Positions 7,836 through 18,009 are shown, counted from the stretch's first letter. The stretch is DNA of 64,000 bases from Massilia rubra (GCF_011682065.1 NZ_VUYU01000002.1:248001-312000); one strand, 5' to 3'. The notes: generated by a model from the letters alone, not told the origin. Numbers and translations are program-made.

Positions 7836-8720
7836 ATGAAAAAAATCTTGTTCGCCCTGACCGTTTGCTGCGCCGCCGTCCAATCCCTGGCCCAGTCGCC
7901 GGCCAGCCCGCCTGCCGCGTCGTCCGCCCAGCCTGCCGCCCCAACTTTGCAGTCGCACACGTTCCTGCTGACATCGACGGTGCTGTCCGAAATGCGGCGC
8001 ATCAATGTGTTTGCGCCGGCCGGTCATGGCGGCATGGAGGGCGCGCCACTGCCGGTGCTGTACATGCCGGACGGCGGCCAGGCCGAAGACTTCCCGCACG
8101 TCGCGCAGACGGTGCAAACCCTGGTGGCGGCCGGGCGCATGCCGCCGGTGCTGCTGGTGGGAATCGAAAACACCGAGCGCCGGCGCGACCTGACCGGCCC
8201 GACCACGGTCGAGAACGACAAGAAAATCGCCGTGCGCGTGGGCGGCTCGGCCGCGTTCCGCCAGTTCATCCGCAGCGAGCTGATGCCGTACATCGCATCG
8301 CATTACCGTGTCACGGCCGACAAGGGGATCGTGGGCGAGTCGCTGGCCGGCCTGTTCATCGTCGAGACCTTGCTGGTCGAGCCGGACCTGTTCGACCGCT
8401 ACGTGGCGATCAGCCCCAGCCTGTGGTGGAACGATGAAGCGCTGGTGCGCACGGCGGACGCCAGCGTCAAGGCGCTGCCGGCCCGGCACAAGAAGATTTT
8501 CCTGACCTCGGCCGATGAAGACAATATCGTGCCCGGCACGGCGCGCCTGGCGGCGTCGCTGCTGGCGCATGCGCCCGCTGGGGTCAGCCTGAGCTTCAGG
8601 CCGATGCCGAAGGAGCGCCACGATACGATTTACCGGGCCAGCGAAGCGCTGGCGCTGGAAACGGTGTACGGGCCAGCTGGCGGCAGCGGCGCCGGCAAGG
8701 CGCCAGGCGTGGCGCCGTAG
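7836..8720 (+). CDS. Secreted alpha/beta-hydrolase, putative esterase (PF00756 type)
   Basis: The 294-residue precursor has a signal peptide (MKKILFALTVCCAAVQSLAQ). The nucleophile lies in GESLAG (Ser169), the acid is probably in the SADEDN segment (about 226-230), and the histidine is His262 in KERHDTIY. An oxyanion-side LYMPDGGQ loop near residue 80 fits the Fes/S-formylglutathione/antigen-85 type of esterase. Such proteins hydrolyse esters, including siderophore or acyl esters; the substrate here cannot be told from sequence. It is monocistronic. Confidence 0.8.
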   Translation: MKKILFALTVCCAAVQSLAQSPASPPAASSAQPAAPTLQSHTFLLTSTVLSEMRRINVFAPAGHGGMEGAPLPVLYMPDGGQAEDFPHVAQTVQTLVAAGRMPPVLLVGIENTERRRDLTGPTTVENDKKIAVRVGGSAAFRQFIRSELMPYIASHYRVTADKGIVGESLAGLFIVETLLVEPDLFDRYVAISPSLWWNDEALVRTADASVKALPARHKKIFLTSADEDNIVPGTARLAASLLAHAPAGVSLSFRPMPKERHDTIYRASEALALETVYGPAGGSGAGKAPGVAP

Positions 8721-9062
8721 GCTTGTCGAGATCCCCGGGAGCTCGTCCACGACGGCGCGCGCATGCGCGCGCCGCAATCTTGCCCGATCGTCAGCTGTTC
8801 GCTCCGTTATACAACGGATTTCCTTCTCGTAGTGCAACACATTTGACATGGCCGCGCGCTCGCGCCTATTCTTCATGCATGGGCCCGCGCATGCGCGCGC
8901 CAACCTGTTTCAAGCCCCCAGCACGACCGGGTGCCGCTGCCGGCCCCAAGCTCGCCGGCAGAGTTTGCCGCACGTTTGACCTGACCCTCGTCTGACTCTT
9001 CGCTCAAGATGTACCTGGTGCGGCTGTCCTTGCGCGTCCAGTAACCTTACGGAAAATTCAAG
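8721..9062. other. Intergenic region with GC palindromes and a promoter
   Basis: This 342-bp stretch has no convincing gene. It contains a 20-bp perfect palindrome GGCGCGCGCATGCGCGCGCC at 8754-8773 and a related CGCGCATGCGCG core at about 8887-8898, both alternating purine-pyrimidine. Between them lies a good sigma-70 promoter for the porin gene. The mRNA leader would be about 180 nt. Confidence 0.55.
8843..8872 (+). promoter_or_regulatory. Sigma-70 promoter of the TorF-like porin gene
   Basis: A consensus -35 TTGACA (8843-8848) is followed after 18 bp by TATTCT (8867-8872), four of six matches to the -10 consensus. It points towards the gene at 9063. Confidence 0.6.
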
Positions 9063-9875
9063 ATGCCTTCTATCGTCAAGCACCGCATTGCTCTCTCCCT
9101 TGCCAGCCTGCTCGCGTGCGCTTCCCAGGCATCGGCCCAGGCAACCGACAGTACTGCGCCTGCCCCCGCGGCCGCGCCGGCCACCACCATGACCGCCAAC
9201 GTCACCCTGGCTTCGCAATACATTTCGCGCGGCTTTCGCCAGACTTGGGGCAAGCCGGCCCTGCAAGGCGGCTTCGACCTGGGGCACCCGAGCGGCTGGT
9301 CGGCCGGGGTCTGGATGTCGACCGTGAGCAACCGCTTCATCGAAGATGGTACGCTCGAAATCGACCTGTACGGCGGCCACACCGGAACCGCCGGGCCGAT
9401 CGGCTACAGCGCGCTGCTCTACTATTACAAATACCCTGGCGCCGAGTACCGCGCCACCGCCACCACCTACGACTACGGCGAGCTGTCGCTGGGCATGACC
9501 TACAAATTTTTCTACGCCAAGTACAACAGCACCTACACCAAGGAATTTTTCGGCATCACCAACGCGCGCGGCACCGGTTACCTGGACATCGGCGCCAATG
9601 TCGACCTCGGCTCGGGTTACACCCTCAACCTGCACGCGGGCGACGGCCGGGTGGACGGCGCCGGCAATGACATCTGGAACTGGCGCGACCTCAAGGTAGG
9701 CGTCAGCAAGGCCTTCGACGGCGGCTGGACGATGTCGGGCGCGTACACCAAGGCGCGCGGCGCCACCAATGCCTACGATGCGTACACGCTCGGCATTCCC
9801 GATTCATCAGGCAAGATCGCAGTGTCGAATCCGGCCGTCGGCACCTTCGTGGTGGCGCTGACCAAGACATTTTGA
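9063..9875 (+). CDS. TorF family putative outer-membrane porin (Gcw_chp)
   Basis: The 270-residue precursor has a signal peptide (cut after about residue 26, SQASAQ). It carries the [17 protein letters not shown]-type opening of the Gcw_chp/TorF family, repeated amphipathic beta-strands rich in Tyr and Gly, and a C-terminal Phe expected for a barrel assembled by the Bam complex. It is likely a beta-barrel channel in the outer membrane. Substrate is unknown. It lies 32 bp upstream of a chemoreceptor gene, but a long leader and its own promoter suggest it is regulated separately. Confidence 0.8.
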   Translation: MPSIVKHRIALSLASLLACASQASAQATDSTAPAPAAAPATTMTANVTLASQYISRGFRQTWGKPALQGGFDLGHPSGWSAGVWMSTVSNRFIEDGTLEIDLYGGHTGTAGPIGYSALLYYYKYPGAEYRATATTYDYGELSLGMTYKFFYAKYNSTYTKEFFGITNARGTGYLDIGANVDLGSGYTLNLHAGDGRVDGAGNDIWNWRDLKVGVSKAFDGGWTMSGAYTKARGATNAYDAYTLGIPDSSGKIAVSNPAVGTFVVALTKTF

Positions 9876-9907
9876 TGTTCGAACCACCGACAGAGGATAA
9901 AAACACC

Positions 9908-11992
9908 ATGGCCGCATTCGGATCGGGTCTTTCACTGAACAGCAAGATTTGCATCGCCGCCACTGGGCTGGTGGTGCTCAGCCTGGCCGTTACAGCGGTC
10001 GTGATCGGCGTCAAGAGCAGCGCCAGCGCGGAAGCGGCGGCCATGGAACTGGCGCGCACGTCCTCGCGCGAAGTCGTCGGCGCCTTGCAGAGCCGCCTGT
10101 CGAGCAACCTGTCCAGCGTGATCAGCCTGGGCTCGGCGATGCGCGCGACCATGGCCGTCAAGCAGCCCTTGCAGCGCGAGCAGATCTACGAACTGACCCG
10201 CGCCACCCTGCTCGGGACGGAGGACTTGATCGGCGCGGCGGTGACCTTCGAGCCGAACGAACTCGACGGCAAGGATGCCGAATTCGCCGACAAGAAGCCG
10301 CACTACGACGCCAGCGGACGTTTCATGCCGTACTTTACGCGCGACGCCAGCAATGCGGTAAGTATCGAACCGATCGTGTTCGGCACCGCCGCGGGCGCGA
10401 ATGACTGGTACGACATTCCCAAGCGCAGCGGCAAGATCTATTTTACCGAGCCGTACGTGTATCCGGTGGGGGGCAAGGATGTGCTGATGGCCTCGCTGGT
10501 GGCGCCGATCATCGTGGAAGGCAAGTTCAAGGGCACGGCCAGCGCCGACTTCATGCTGCCGCGCCTGACCGCCATCCTGGCCGGGCTGAAGGTGATCGAG
10601 GGCGGCAAATTGTCGCTCATTTCGAATGGCGGCGTGTACGCCAGCCATCCCCAGGCGGCCAGGCTGGGCAAGGCGGCCGACGATTTGCCGGCGGCCGCGC
10701 TCGAACGCATCAAGCAGGGCAAGGCGTATGAATTCGACGATGGCCATGGCAACATCCGCCTGTTGCAGCCCTTGTCGATCCATGCCGATATCGCGCCGTG
10801 GAGCGTGGATCTGAGCTTTCCCAAAGCCGTGGCCACCGCGTCGGCGCGCGAACTGCTGCTCTACACCCTGATCGTGGCGCTGGTGTGCGCCGTGGCCACC
10901 GGGGGCATCCTGGTGACGGTGGTGTCGCGACTGACCCGTCCGCTGCGCACCCTGGGCGCGACAATGACCAGTCTGTCGTCGGGCGAAGCCGACCTGCGGG
11001 TGCGGCTGGACGTGCGCGGCAAGGATGAACTGGCGGTGATCGGCGAGGGCTTCAACGCCTTCGTGGCCAAGATTCATGCGGTGCTGGTGCAGGTGCACGA
11101 AAGCGCCGACAACGTGGCGCAGTCGAGTGCGGAAATCGCGCATGGCAACAATGACTTGTCGGCGCGCACCGAGCAGCAGGCCAGTTCGCTGGAAGAAACG
11201 GCCGCCTCGATCGAGCAATTGACCGCGACCGTGCGCGATAATGCCGAGAACGCCAAGCAAGCCAACCAGCTGGCGGCGTCCGCTTCCGAGGTGGCGCGCA
11301 AGAGCGGGGCGGCGGTGTCGCAGGTGATCGCGACCATGACCTCGATCAACGAGTCGTCGAACAAGATCGTCGACATCATCAGCGTGATCGATGGGATTGC
11401 CTTCCAAACCAATATCCTGGCCTTGAACGCGGCGGTGGAAGCGGCGCGCGCCGGCGAGCAGGGACGCGGCTTCGCGGTGGTGGCCTCGGAAGTGCGCAAC
11501 CTGGCCCAGCGCAGTGCGGCGGCGGCCAAGGAAATCAAGACCCTGATCGACGATTCGGTCGGCAAGGTGGCGATCGGCAGCCGCCAGGTCGATGAAGCCG
11601 GCAGCACGATGGAGCAGGTGGTGGCCAGCGTGGGCCGGGTCAACGCCATCATCGCGGAGATCACGGTTGCCACCGGCGAGCAAAGCCAGGGCATTTCGCA
11701 AGTCAACCAGGCGATTGCCGAGATGGATGGCGTGACCCAGCAGAATGCGGCGCTGGTGGAAGAAGCCGCCGCCGCGGCCGAAAGCCTGCAGTTCCAGGCC
11801 TCGCAACTGGCCAGGGCGGTCAATGTGTTCAAGCTGGACGACCGAACCCACAGCGCCGCGCACCAGGCGGTGGCGCGCTCCACGCCATCGTCGACCATGG
11901 CCAAGGCGGGAGCCCGGCCGGCGCTGGCCAAGCCAGGCAAGCCAGCCAAGCCGGCAAGCGCGCACGCCACCGAGGAGTGGGACGAGTTCTGA
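9908..11992 (+). CDS. Methyl-accepting chemotaxis protein with Cache-type sensor
   Basis: The 694-residue receptor has a first membrane helix (about residues 10-32), a roughly 250-residue periplasmic region resembling a dCache domain, a second helix (about 318-340), a HAMP linker and a cytoplasmic signalling domain. The signalling hairpin contains [23 protein letters not shown] in the highly conserved tip. The last residues EEWDEF match the xWxxF tail that tethers CheR/CheB in many receptors. I prefer ATG 9908 (AGAGG at 9892-9896) to the ATG at 9875, which overlaps the porin stop but would add a charged leader before the membrane helix. No che genes are nearby, so it is an orphan receptor. 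Confidence 0.88.
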   Translation: MAAFGSGLSLNSKICIAATGLVVLSLAVTAVVIGVKSSASAEAAAMELARTSSREVVGALQSRLSSNLSSVISLGSAMRATMAVKQPLQREQIYELTRATLLGTEDLIGAAVTFEPNELDGKDAEFADKKPHYDASGRFMPYFTRDASNAVSIEPIVFGTAAGANDWYDIPKRSGKIYFTEPYVYPVGGKDVLMASLVAPIIVEGKFKGTASADFMLPRLTAILAGLKVIEGGKLSLISNGGVYASHPQAARLGKAADDLPAAALERIKQGKAYEFDDGHGNIRLLQPLSIHADIAPWSVDLSFPKAVATASARELLLYTLIVALVCAVATGGILVTVVSRLTRPLRTLGATMTSLSSGEADLRVRLDVRGKDELAVIGEGFNAFVAKIHAVLVQVHESADNVAQSSAEIAHGNNDLSARTEQQASSLEETAASIEQLTATVRDNAENAKQANQLAASASEVARKSGAAVSQVIATMTSINESSNKIVDIISVIDGIAFQTNILALNAAVEAARAGEQGRGFAVVASEVRNLAQRSAAAAKEIKTLIDDSVGKVAIGSRQVDEAGSTMEQVVASVGRVNAIIAEITVATGEQSQGISQVNQAIAEMDGVTQQNAALVEEAAAAAESLQFQASQLARAVNVFKLDDRTHSAAHQAVARSTPSSTMAKAGARPALAKPGKPAKPASAHATEEWDEF

Positions 11993-12126
11993 CCGTCGTG
12001 CGGCACGGCGACCCTTTCCAGCGGGCGCCGCTGTGCCGGGGCCGGGGCCGGCCGGCGGCGCCGGCGCCCCATCGCCCCATTGCCTCGGGCATGGTGGGCA
12101 AGGGGGCGGCAAGGGGCCGCACGCGC

Positions 12127-12576
12127 TCAGCGCACGAATGCACGGCTGCGCAGTTCGCGTCGCAATTCCTGCGCCACTTGCCGGCGTAGCTCTTCTCCCA
12201 CAAAACCGCCGATCTCAACCTTGACGCCACGCGCTTCGAGCGCGATCAGGCCGCGCCTGCTGTCGGGCATGGCGATGCGGGTCCAGCACGCTTCCAGCCG
12301 GATGCGCTCCAGCTTGCCCGCCTCGACCCGTTCCACCACCAGGCCGCCCTCGCTGAACGCGACGGTTTCGTAGTCGCCCGCATGGCGCGCGTAGTGCAGC
12401 AGCGCCGCCGCCAGCACGCCGATTTCGAGCAGCACGAAGGCAAACACGAACCAGGCCCCGTACAGCGCAAAGGCGAGCGCGATGGCGACCAGGAAACCGC
12501 ACAGGGCGCCGTAGGCCACGCCAACCTGGCGCGGCGACATCGAGCAATTCTTCTTCAGCAGCCATTCCTGTTTCAT
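12127..12576 (-). CDS. DUF2244 family membrane protein
   Basis: The 149-residue protein has two adjacent transmembrane helices (about residues 20-65) followed by a soluble beta-rich domain (YETVAFSEGGLVVERVEAGKLERI...), the layout of DUF2244. The family is often encoded beside cytochrome oxidase genes, and here it lies 52 bp downstream of ctaD on the same strand. Its role is unknown; an assembly or accessory role for the oxidase is inference. The ATG at 12576 was chosen because upstream sequence in the frame is Pro/Ser-rich shadow of ctaD. Confidence 0.75.
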   Translation of the reverse strand: MKQEWLLKKNCSMSPRQVGVAYGALCGFLVAIALAFALYGAWFVFAFVLLEIGVLAAALLHYARHAGDYETVAFSEGGLVVERVEAGKLERIRLEACWTRIAMPDSRRGLIALEARGVKVEIGGFVGEELRRQVAQELRRELRSRAFVR

Positions 12577-12628
12577 TCTTATGCCATGCGCTGTGTTCGC
12601 TGTGTTATCGGCGGTGTTCGCTGATGGG

Positions 12629-14224
12629 CTATTTGATCTGCGGCGGCGTGGCGAAGGTGTGGAAGGGGGCGGGACTGGGCACCGTCCATTCCAGCCCTTC
12701 GGCCCCATCCCACGGCTTGGCCGCCGCCTTCTCGCCGCCGCGCACGGTGGGCAGCACCACGGCGAACAGCCAATACGCCTGCGTCAGCCCGAACAACCAG
12801 GCGCCGACCGAGGTGAGCATGTGAAAGTCGGTGAACTGCGTTGCATAGTCGGCGTAGCGGCGCGGCATGCCCGCCAGGCCCAAAAAATGCATGGGGAAGA
12901 AGGTGACGTTGACCCATACCAGCGAATTCCAGAAGTGAAACTTGGCGCGCCCCTCGTTGTACATATGCCCGGTCCACTTTGGGACCCAGTAGTAAAAGCC
13001 GGCGAACAGGCAGAACAGCGAACCGGCCACCAGCACGTAATGAAAATGGGCCACGACGTAATAGGTGTCGTGGACCTGGATATCGATCGGCACCACCGCC
13101 AGCAGCACGCCGGACAAGCCGCCGATGGTGAATACCCAGATGAAGCCGATCGCGAACAGCATCGGGGTTTCCAGGCTCAGCGAGCCGCGCCACATGGTGG
13201 CGATCCAGTTGAACACTTTCACGCCGGTCGGCACCGCCACCAGCATGGTGGCGTACATGAAGAACAGCTGGGCTGTCACCGGCATGCCGGTGGTGAACAT
13301 GTGGTGCGCCCAGACGATGAACGAGAGGATCGCAATGGCGGCGGTGGCGTACACCATCGAGGCGTAGCCGAACAGGCTCTTGCGTGCAAAGGCGGGAATG
13401 ACCTGCGAAATGATGCCGAAGCCGGGCAGGATCATGATGTACACCTCGGGATGGCCGAAGAACCAGAAGACGTGCTGGTACAGGACCGGATCGCCGCCCC
13501 CGGCCGCGTTGAAGAAGGTGGTGCCGAAGTGGCGGTCGGTGAGCATCATGGTCACGGCGGCGGCCAGCACCGGCATGACGGCAATGAGCAGGTAGGCGGT
13601 GATCAGCCAGGTCCAGCAGAAGATCGGCATCTTCATCAGGGTCATGCCCGGCGCGCGCATGTTGAGGATGGTGGTGATGATGTTGATCGCGCCCATGATC
13701 GACGAGGCGCCCATCAGGTGGATGGCGAAGATGGTCAGGTCCATACCCGGACCCATCTGCAGCGACAGCGGCGGATACATGGTCCAGCCCGACGCGGTGG
13801 CGCCGCCGGCGCTGAAAAAGGCGCCCAGCAGCAGCAGCGCGGCCGGCGGCAGCAGCCAGAACGAGAAATTGTTCATGCGCGCGAACGCCATGTCGGACGC
13901 GCCGATCTGGAGCGGGATCATCCAGTTGGCGAAGCCCACAAAGGCCGGCATGATGGCGCCGAACACCATCACCAGCCCGTGCACGGTGACGAACTGGTTG
14001 TACAGCTCGGGATAGAAAAATTGCAGGCCGGGCTGGAACAGTTCGAGCCGGATCAGCAGGGCCAGCACGCCGCCGGCCATGAACATGGCCAGGGAAAACC
14101 ATAGATAGAGGGTGCCGATATCCTTGTGGTTGGTCGCGTACAGCCAGCGCCGCCAGCCATGCGGCCGGGTATGCGCTTCGTCGCAGGCCAGTTCGCGCTG
14201 GCCGGGAAGGATGGATACGCTCAT
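12629..14224 (-). CDS. ctaD: Cytochrome c oxidase subunit I
   Basis: The 531-residue protein is a full-length haem-copper oxidase catalytic subunit with 12 membrane helices. Visible ligands include the low-spin haem histidine in [10 protein letters not shown], the CuB ligand and cross-linked tyrosine in [13 protein letters not shown], the CuB pair in WAHHMFTTG, and the haem a/a3 histidines in [10 protein letters not shown]. It reduces O2 to water and pumps protons (K and D channel residues are in the expected places). The usual partners coxB, ctaG and coxC are not adjacent; only a DUF2244 gene follows. It may be a second, isolated copy of subunit I working with partners encoded elsewhere. Confidence 0.92.
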   Translation of the reverse strand: MSVSILPGQRELACDEAHTRPHGWRRWLYATNHKDIGTLYLWFSLAMFMAGGVLALLIRLELFQPGLQFFYPELYNQFVTVHGLVMVFGAIMPAFVGFANWMIPLQIGASDMAFARMNNFSFWLLPPAALLLLGAFFSAGGATASGWTMYPPLSLQMGPGMDLTIFAIHLMGASSIMGAINIITTILNMRAPGMTLMKMPIFCWTWLITAYLLIAVMPVLAAAVTMMLTDRHFGTTFFNAAGGGDPVLYQHVFWFFGHPEVYIMILPGFGIISQVIPAFARKSLFGYASMVYATAAIAILSFIVWAHHMFTTGMPVTAQLFFMYATMLVAVPTGVKVFNWIATMWRGSLSLETPMLFAIGFIWVFTIGGLSGVLLAVVPIDIQVHDTYYVVAHFHYVLVAGSLFCLFAGFYYWVPKWTGHMYNEGRAKFHFWNSLVWVNVTFFPMHFLGLAGMPRRYADYATQFTDFHMLTSVGAWLFGLTQAYWLFAVVLPTVRGGEKAAAKPWDGAEGLEWTVPSPAPFHTFATPPQIK

Positions 14225-14380
14225 CAGGCTCTCCGTGCGTCGGTATCACGGATGACTATAACGAGGGCCGCACGGCACACGATTGCGCGCCGTGCGGCCT
14301 TTGGCGAGGCTCAAACGACGGCGTTTTCCAGGGAACTCTTCGCGGCGCACGGCGGCGTCATGCGCGCACGCCGGCCGCGC

Positions 14381-15451
14381 TCAGGCGCCCGGTCCGAGCC
14401 GCGCCGTGGCGCCTTCCACCACGGCGGCGGAAAACACGCGCCGCTCGGGGCAGGCGCCGCTTGAGCAGATCAGCCCGGTCAGCATGGCGCTGGCCGCCAG
14501 GGTCATGGTTTGCACCGGCTGGCGCAGGGTGGTCAGGTTGTAGCTGAGCCAGCCGGCCGGCGCCATGCCGTCGAACCCGGTCACCGACAGCTGGCCCGGC
14601 ACGTCCAGCCCCAACTCGTGGCGCGCCGTGTCGAGGCAGCCGATGGCCATGAGGTCGTTGCCGCACATGACCGCGTCCGGCAAGCCACCCAGGCCGGCAA
14701 TGATCTCGCGCAGGCCGCGCCCGCCGCTGGCGTAGTCGTAGTCGCCGCTGACGATGAGCGGCGCGGCCAGTCCCAGTTCGGCCAGGCGCGCGGTCACGCC
14801 GCGCTTGCGGTCCTGCGCGATGGCCGAATCGTGCGGGCCGTCGATCATGGCGAAGCGCTTGTGGCCGGCGGCGGCCAGGCGCGACACCAGCAGGCGCGCT
14901 CCTTGCACCTGGTCGCACACGACCGCGTTGACCGCGCCTTCGCGCAGGGTGCGGTTAAACAGCACGAAGGGAATCCGGCGCCGCTCGAACTCGGCCGCCT
15001 GGGGCGCGCTCAGGGTGGCGGCCAGCACCGCGCCGTCGACCTGGTGCTGCCAGATGTCGGCCAGGGTGGCGCCGATATCGCCTTCGCGCGCCAGCGAAAA
15101 CAGCAGCACGCGCATGCCTTGCTGGCCGAATTGCCGGCTCAGCTCGGACAGGATCTGTGGATAGTGCAGGGTGACGATGTCCGACAGCACCACCGCGATC
15201 AGGTTCGAGCGGCGCGTGATCAGGCTGCGCGCGGCCGCATTCGGCGTGTAGTCGAGTTCGGTGGCGGCCTGCATCACGCGCGCATAGGTCGCCTTCGACA
15301 CGCTGGCGCCCGGCTTGAAGCAGCGCGACACGGCCGACTGCGACACTCCGGCCGCGCTGGCCACGTCGTAGGACGTGACGCGGCGCGCTTCGCTGTGGAT
15401 CAGCTGCTTGACGTCGGCGATGCTGGGATTGTGCGGTGGCGTGTGGGTCAT
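14381..15451 (-). CDS. LacI family transcriptional regulator
   Basis: The 356-residue protein has an N-terminal LacI helix-turn-helix (TSYDVASAAGVSQSAVSRCF), a hinge with LDYTPNAAARSL, and a periplasmic-binding-protein-like effector domain (NLIAVVLSD..., GNDLMAIGCL). I chose the ATG at 15451, which leaves about 27 residues before the HTH. No sugar catabolic operon is adjacent, so the regulated genes are elsewhere or the Hsp70 gene is divergent from it by chance. The ligand is probably a sugar or purine but cannot be read from the sequence. Confidence 0.85.
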   Translation of the reverse strand: MTHTPPHNPSIADVKQLIHSEARRVTSYDVASAAGVSQSAVSRCFKPGASVSKATYARVMQAATELDYTPNAAARSLITRRSNLIAVVLSDIVTLHYPQILSELSRQFGQQGMRVLLFSLAREGDIGATLADIWQHQVDGAVLAATLSAPQAAEFERRRIPFVLFNRTLREGAVNAVVCDQVQGARLLVSRLAAAGHKRFAMIDGPHDSAIAQDRKRGVTARLAELGLAAPLIVSGDYDYASGGRGLREIIAGLGGLPDAVMCGNDLMAIGCLDTARHELGLDVPGQLSVTGFDGMAPAGWLSYNLTTLRQPVQTMTLAASAMLTGLICSSGACPERRVFSAAVVEGATARLGPGA

Positions 15452-15614
15452 TGTTCTTCTGGGTAACAATCCTTACCGGATTGCCCAGTGTAGCCCACTG
15501 ACTTGCCATATGGCAATACTTTTACTGTTGAGTAATGTCGCGCGGCGATACAGGCCGATTTCAGTTGCGCCACGGAGACAAAGCACGGGAATGCCCGTTT
15601 CAGGCGCGCTCTGG

Positions 15615-15620
15615 TATAAT
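15615..15620 (+). promoter_or_regulatory. Perfect -10 box of the Hsp70-like gene
   Basis: TATAAT lies 26 bp before the ATG at 15646, giving a leader of about 20 nt. No good -35 is present at 16-18 bp (TGCCCG at best). AAAGGG at 15636-15641 is the ribosome site. Confidence 0.5.
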
Positions 15621-15645
15621 ATCGCCCCTTAATCTAAAGGGTACC

Positions 15646-16896
15646 ATGGCGAATGCTTGCGGCGTCGATTTCGGAACGTCAAACTCAACAGTAGGCTGGG
15701 TCCGCCCCGGTCAGTCGTCCCTGCTCGCCCTCGAGGATGGCAAGGCAACCTTGCCCTCGGTGGTGTTTTTCAACGCCGAGGACGAGGAGGTCAGCTATGG
15801 CCGCGCGGCCCTGGCAGGCTATCTTGCGGGCTATGAAGGGCGCCTGATGCGCTCGCTCAAAAGCTTGCTCGGGACCAGCCTGATCGATGGCCAGACCGAG
15901 GTCGGCGGACGCGCATTGCCGTTCCGCATGCTGATGTCGCACTTCATCGGCGAGGTCAAGCGGCGCGCCGAGCGCGAAGCGGGGCGCACCTTCACCTCCG
16001 CAGTGTTCGGTCGTCCGGTGTTCTTCATCGACGACAGCGCTGCCGCCGACCGCCTGGCCGAGGATACCCTGGCCGAGGTGGCGCGTTCGGTCGGCTTCGA
16101 GCACGTGGCGTTCCAGTACGAGCCGATCGCGGCCGCCTTCGACTACGAGTCGCAGATCCGGCGCGAGGAACTGGTCCTGATCGCCGACATCGGCGGCGGC
16201 ACCTCGGACTTTTCGCTGGTGCGCCTGTCGCCCGAACGGGCCTTGAAGGCCGAGCGGCGCGACGACATCCTGGCCACCGGCGGCGTGCACATCGGCGGCA
16301 CCGACTTCGATAAATACCTGAGCCTGGCTTCGGTGATGCCGCTGCTCGGTTACCAGACCCTGCTGAACAACAATAGCGCGATTCCATCGAGCTATTTCTT
16401 CAACCTGGCAACCTGGCATACCATCAACCTGGCCTACACCAAAAAGGCCGCAGCGCAACTGGCTGACGTGGCGCGCGACGCCCGCGAGCCGGACAAGCTG
16501 GGCCGCCTGCAACGCCTGATCGAAGAGCGCTCCGGCCACTGGCTGGCGATGCAGGTCGAAGAAGGCAAGATCGCGCTGTCGGACGCGGCCAGCTATACGC
16601 TCGCGCTCGACCGCCTGTCGCCGCCGGTCGACTTGCTGCTGCAACGCAGCGAGTTCGACGACGCTATCGGCCACCTGGTCGGCAATATCGACCAGACGGT
16701 GCTGAAACTGCTGAGGGATGCGGGCGTCTCGCCGGACGCGGTCGACACCGTGTTCTTCACGGGCGGATCGAGCGGCGTGCGCATGTTGCGCGAACGCATA
16801 GGCGCACTGGTGCCCAAGGCCCGCAAGGTCGAAGGCGACCTGTTCGGCAGCATTGGCGCCGGGCTCGCGCTCGACGCCGTGCGCAAGTTCGGTTAG
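15646..16896 (+). CDS. Hsp70 family protein, YegD-like
   Basis: The 416-residue protein is an actin-fold ATPase with phosphate-1 (VDFGTSNSTVGW), phosphate-2 (IADIGGGTSDFSLV) and adenosine (VFFTGGSSGVRMLRE) motifs. It lacks the Hsp70 substrate-binding and lid domains, like E. coli YegD. It is probably a divergent chaperone-like ATPase without DnaK function; its clients are unknown. The start ATG has AAAGGG 4 bp upstream. It is 9 bp upstream of an exonuclease gene, so the two are likely co-transcribed. Confidence 0.8.
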   Translation: MANACGVDFGTSNSTVGWVRPGQSSLLALEDGKATLPSVVFFNAEDEEVSYGRAALAGYLAGYEGRLMRSLKSLLGTSLIDGQTEVGGRALPFRMLMSHFIGEVKRRAEREAGRTFTSAVFGRPVFFIDDSAAADRLAEDTLAEVARSVGFEHVAFQYEPIAAAFDYESQIRREELVLIADIGGGTSDFSLVRLSPERALKAERRDDILATGGVHIGGTDFDKYLSLASVMPLLGYQTLLNNNSAIPSSYFFNLATWHTINLAYTKKAAAQLADVARDAREPDKLGRLQRLIEERSGHWLAMQVEEGKIALSDAASYTLALDRLSPPVDLLLQRSEFDDAIGHLVGNIDQTVLKLLRDAGVSPDAVDTVFFTGGSSGVRMLRERIGALVPKARKVEGDLFGSIGAGLALDAVRKFG

Positions 16897-16905
16897 GGGC
16901 GCGCC

Positions 16906-17559
16906 GTGTTCGAGAAACCGATCGTCATGCTCGATTTCGAGACCACGGGCTTGTCGCCGGCCTGTGGCGACCGGATCACCGAAGTGGCGGCCCTGCGCAT
17001 CGTCAACGGCCGCGTGACCGAACGCTTTGTGTCCCTAGTCAATTGCGGCGCGTACATTCCGGCCTTCATTTCGGACCTGACCGGCATTTCGCAGGCGATG
17101 GTCGACAGCGCCCCGCCGGTCGAGCGGGTGTTGCCGCAATTGTTGGAGTTTATCGGCAGCGATGCCTTGTCGGCCCACAACGCCAGCTTCGACGAAAAGT
17201 TCCTGCACGCCGAGGCCGGGCGGCTGGGCATGGTTCCGGGACACCAGGGACTGGTGTGTTCGCTCAAGCTGTCGCGCCGCGTGTTTCCGGGCTTGTCGAG
17301 CTACAAACTCGGCTTGCTGTCGGGCCAGCTCGGGATTCGTTTCCGCAGCGCCGCCCACCGGGCCGAGGCCGACGCCGAAGTGGCGGCCGACCTCTTGATC
17401 CACATCGCCCGGCATCTGGGCCAGACCTACGGCTTCGGCTCGGTCGCGCCGCAATTGCTGGTGTCGATGAACAAGTTGAGCGCGGCCAAGGTGCCGGCCT
17501 GGCTGCGCCAGATGGCGGACGCGGCACGGTTGGCAGAAAATCCGCCACAAACCGCCTGA
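16906..17559 (+). CDS. DEDDh-type 3'-5' exonuclease (DnaQ-like)
   Basis: The 217-residue protein starts at a GTG and shows the RNase T/DnaQ exonuclease pattern. Exo I has D10 and E12 (LDFETTG), Exo II a SAHNASFDEKFL segment, and Exo III AHRAEADAEV with the His and final Asp. It is shorter than the DNA polymerase III epsilon subunit and lacks a GIY-YIG or helicase extension, so it is a stand-alone exonuclease acting on DNA or RNA 3' ends. No clamp-binding motif is obvious. It follows the Hsp70-like gene by 9 bp. Confidence 0.82.
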   Translation: MFEKPIVMLDFETTGLSPACGDRITEVAALRIVNGRVTERFVSLVNCGAYIPAFISDLTGISQAMVDSAPPVERVLPQLLEFIGSDALSAHNASFDEKFLHAEAGRLGMVPGHQGLVCSLKLSRRVFPGLSSYKLGLLSGQLGIRFRSAAHRAEADAEVAADLLIHIARHLGQTYGFGSVAPQLLVSMNKLSAAKVPAWLRQMADAARLAENPPQTA

Positions 17560-17580
17560 TCGCTTTACAATATTGGCACC

Positions 17581-17910
17581 ATGACCCGCCAGTCCTTCAT
17601 TCGCATCCTGTTGTCGCTTCTGCTGCTGATGTCGCAGCAGATGGCGACCTCGCACGTGATGTCGCACTGGAGCACCGCGCAACAGATAACGTCGCACCAG
17701 GACGGCAGTGCGCTGTCGCGCGCGGTGGCCCAGGACCAGAGCTGCGACCAGTGCCTGGCCTTCGCCCAGCTGGCCGGGCCGCTGGCCAGCCATGCGCACG
17801 GCTTTGCCTTTACCGACCCCGGCGCCACGCTGGCGGCGGCCATCGCTCCCCAGGGCGCCCGCGCGCGCTCCCTGCGCGCGTTCGAACCACGCGCTCCACC
17901 CCAGGCCTGA
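17581..17910 (+). CDS. Small secreted Cys/His protein upstream of TonB receptor (DUF2946-like)
   Basis: The 109-residue protein has an N-terminal hydrophobic signal (MTRQSFIRILLSLLLLMSQQ), a His/Met-rich segment and an SCDQCLAFAQ motif, then an Ala/Pro-rich tail. This matches the DUF2946-type small proteins that often precede TonB-dependent copper/zinc receptors, but I rate the family match as moderate. Paired Cys and His suggest metal binding in the periplasm. A TACAAT hexamer at 17566-17571 is only 9 bp before the ATG, so the message may be leaderless or nearly so. Confidence 0.6.
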   Translation: MTRQSFIRILLSLLLLMSQQMATSHVMSHWSTAQQITSHQDGSALSRAVAQDQSCDQCLAFAQLAGPLASHAHGFAFTDPGATLAAAIAPQGARARSLRAFEPRAPPQA

Positions 17911-18009
17911 CAGCCAGTTCCATCCCCCTTTATGTATGTGCGCTTCGCCTGTCCGTTCGCGGCCGGCGCGCGCCTGTCTGTCACTGTTTGTTTGCTTGAG
18001 GTTTATCGC

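Noticed and set aside
8723-8995. A 90-codon plus-strand frame in the intergenic region.
   Set aside because: Arg/Pro/Ala-rich with no ribosome site, and it covers the likely promoter of the porin gene.
12585-12625. Short repeats of GCTGTGTTCGCTG between ctaD and DUF2244.
   Set aside because: Only two or three degenerate copies; too short to call a functional repeat.
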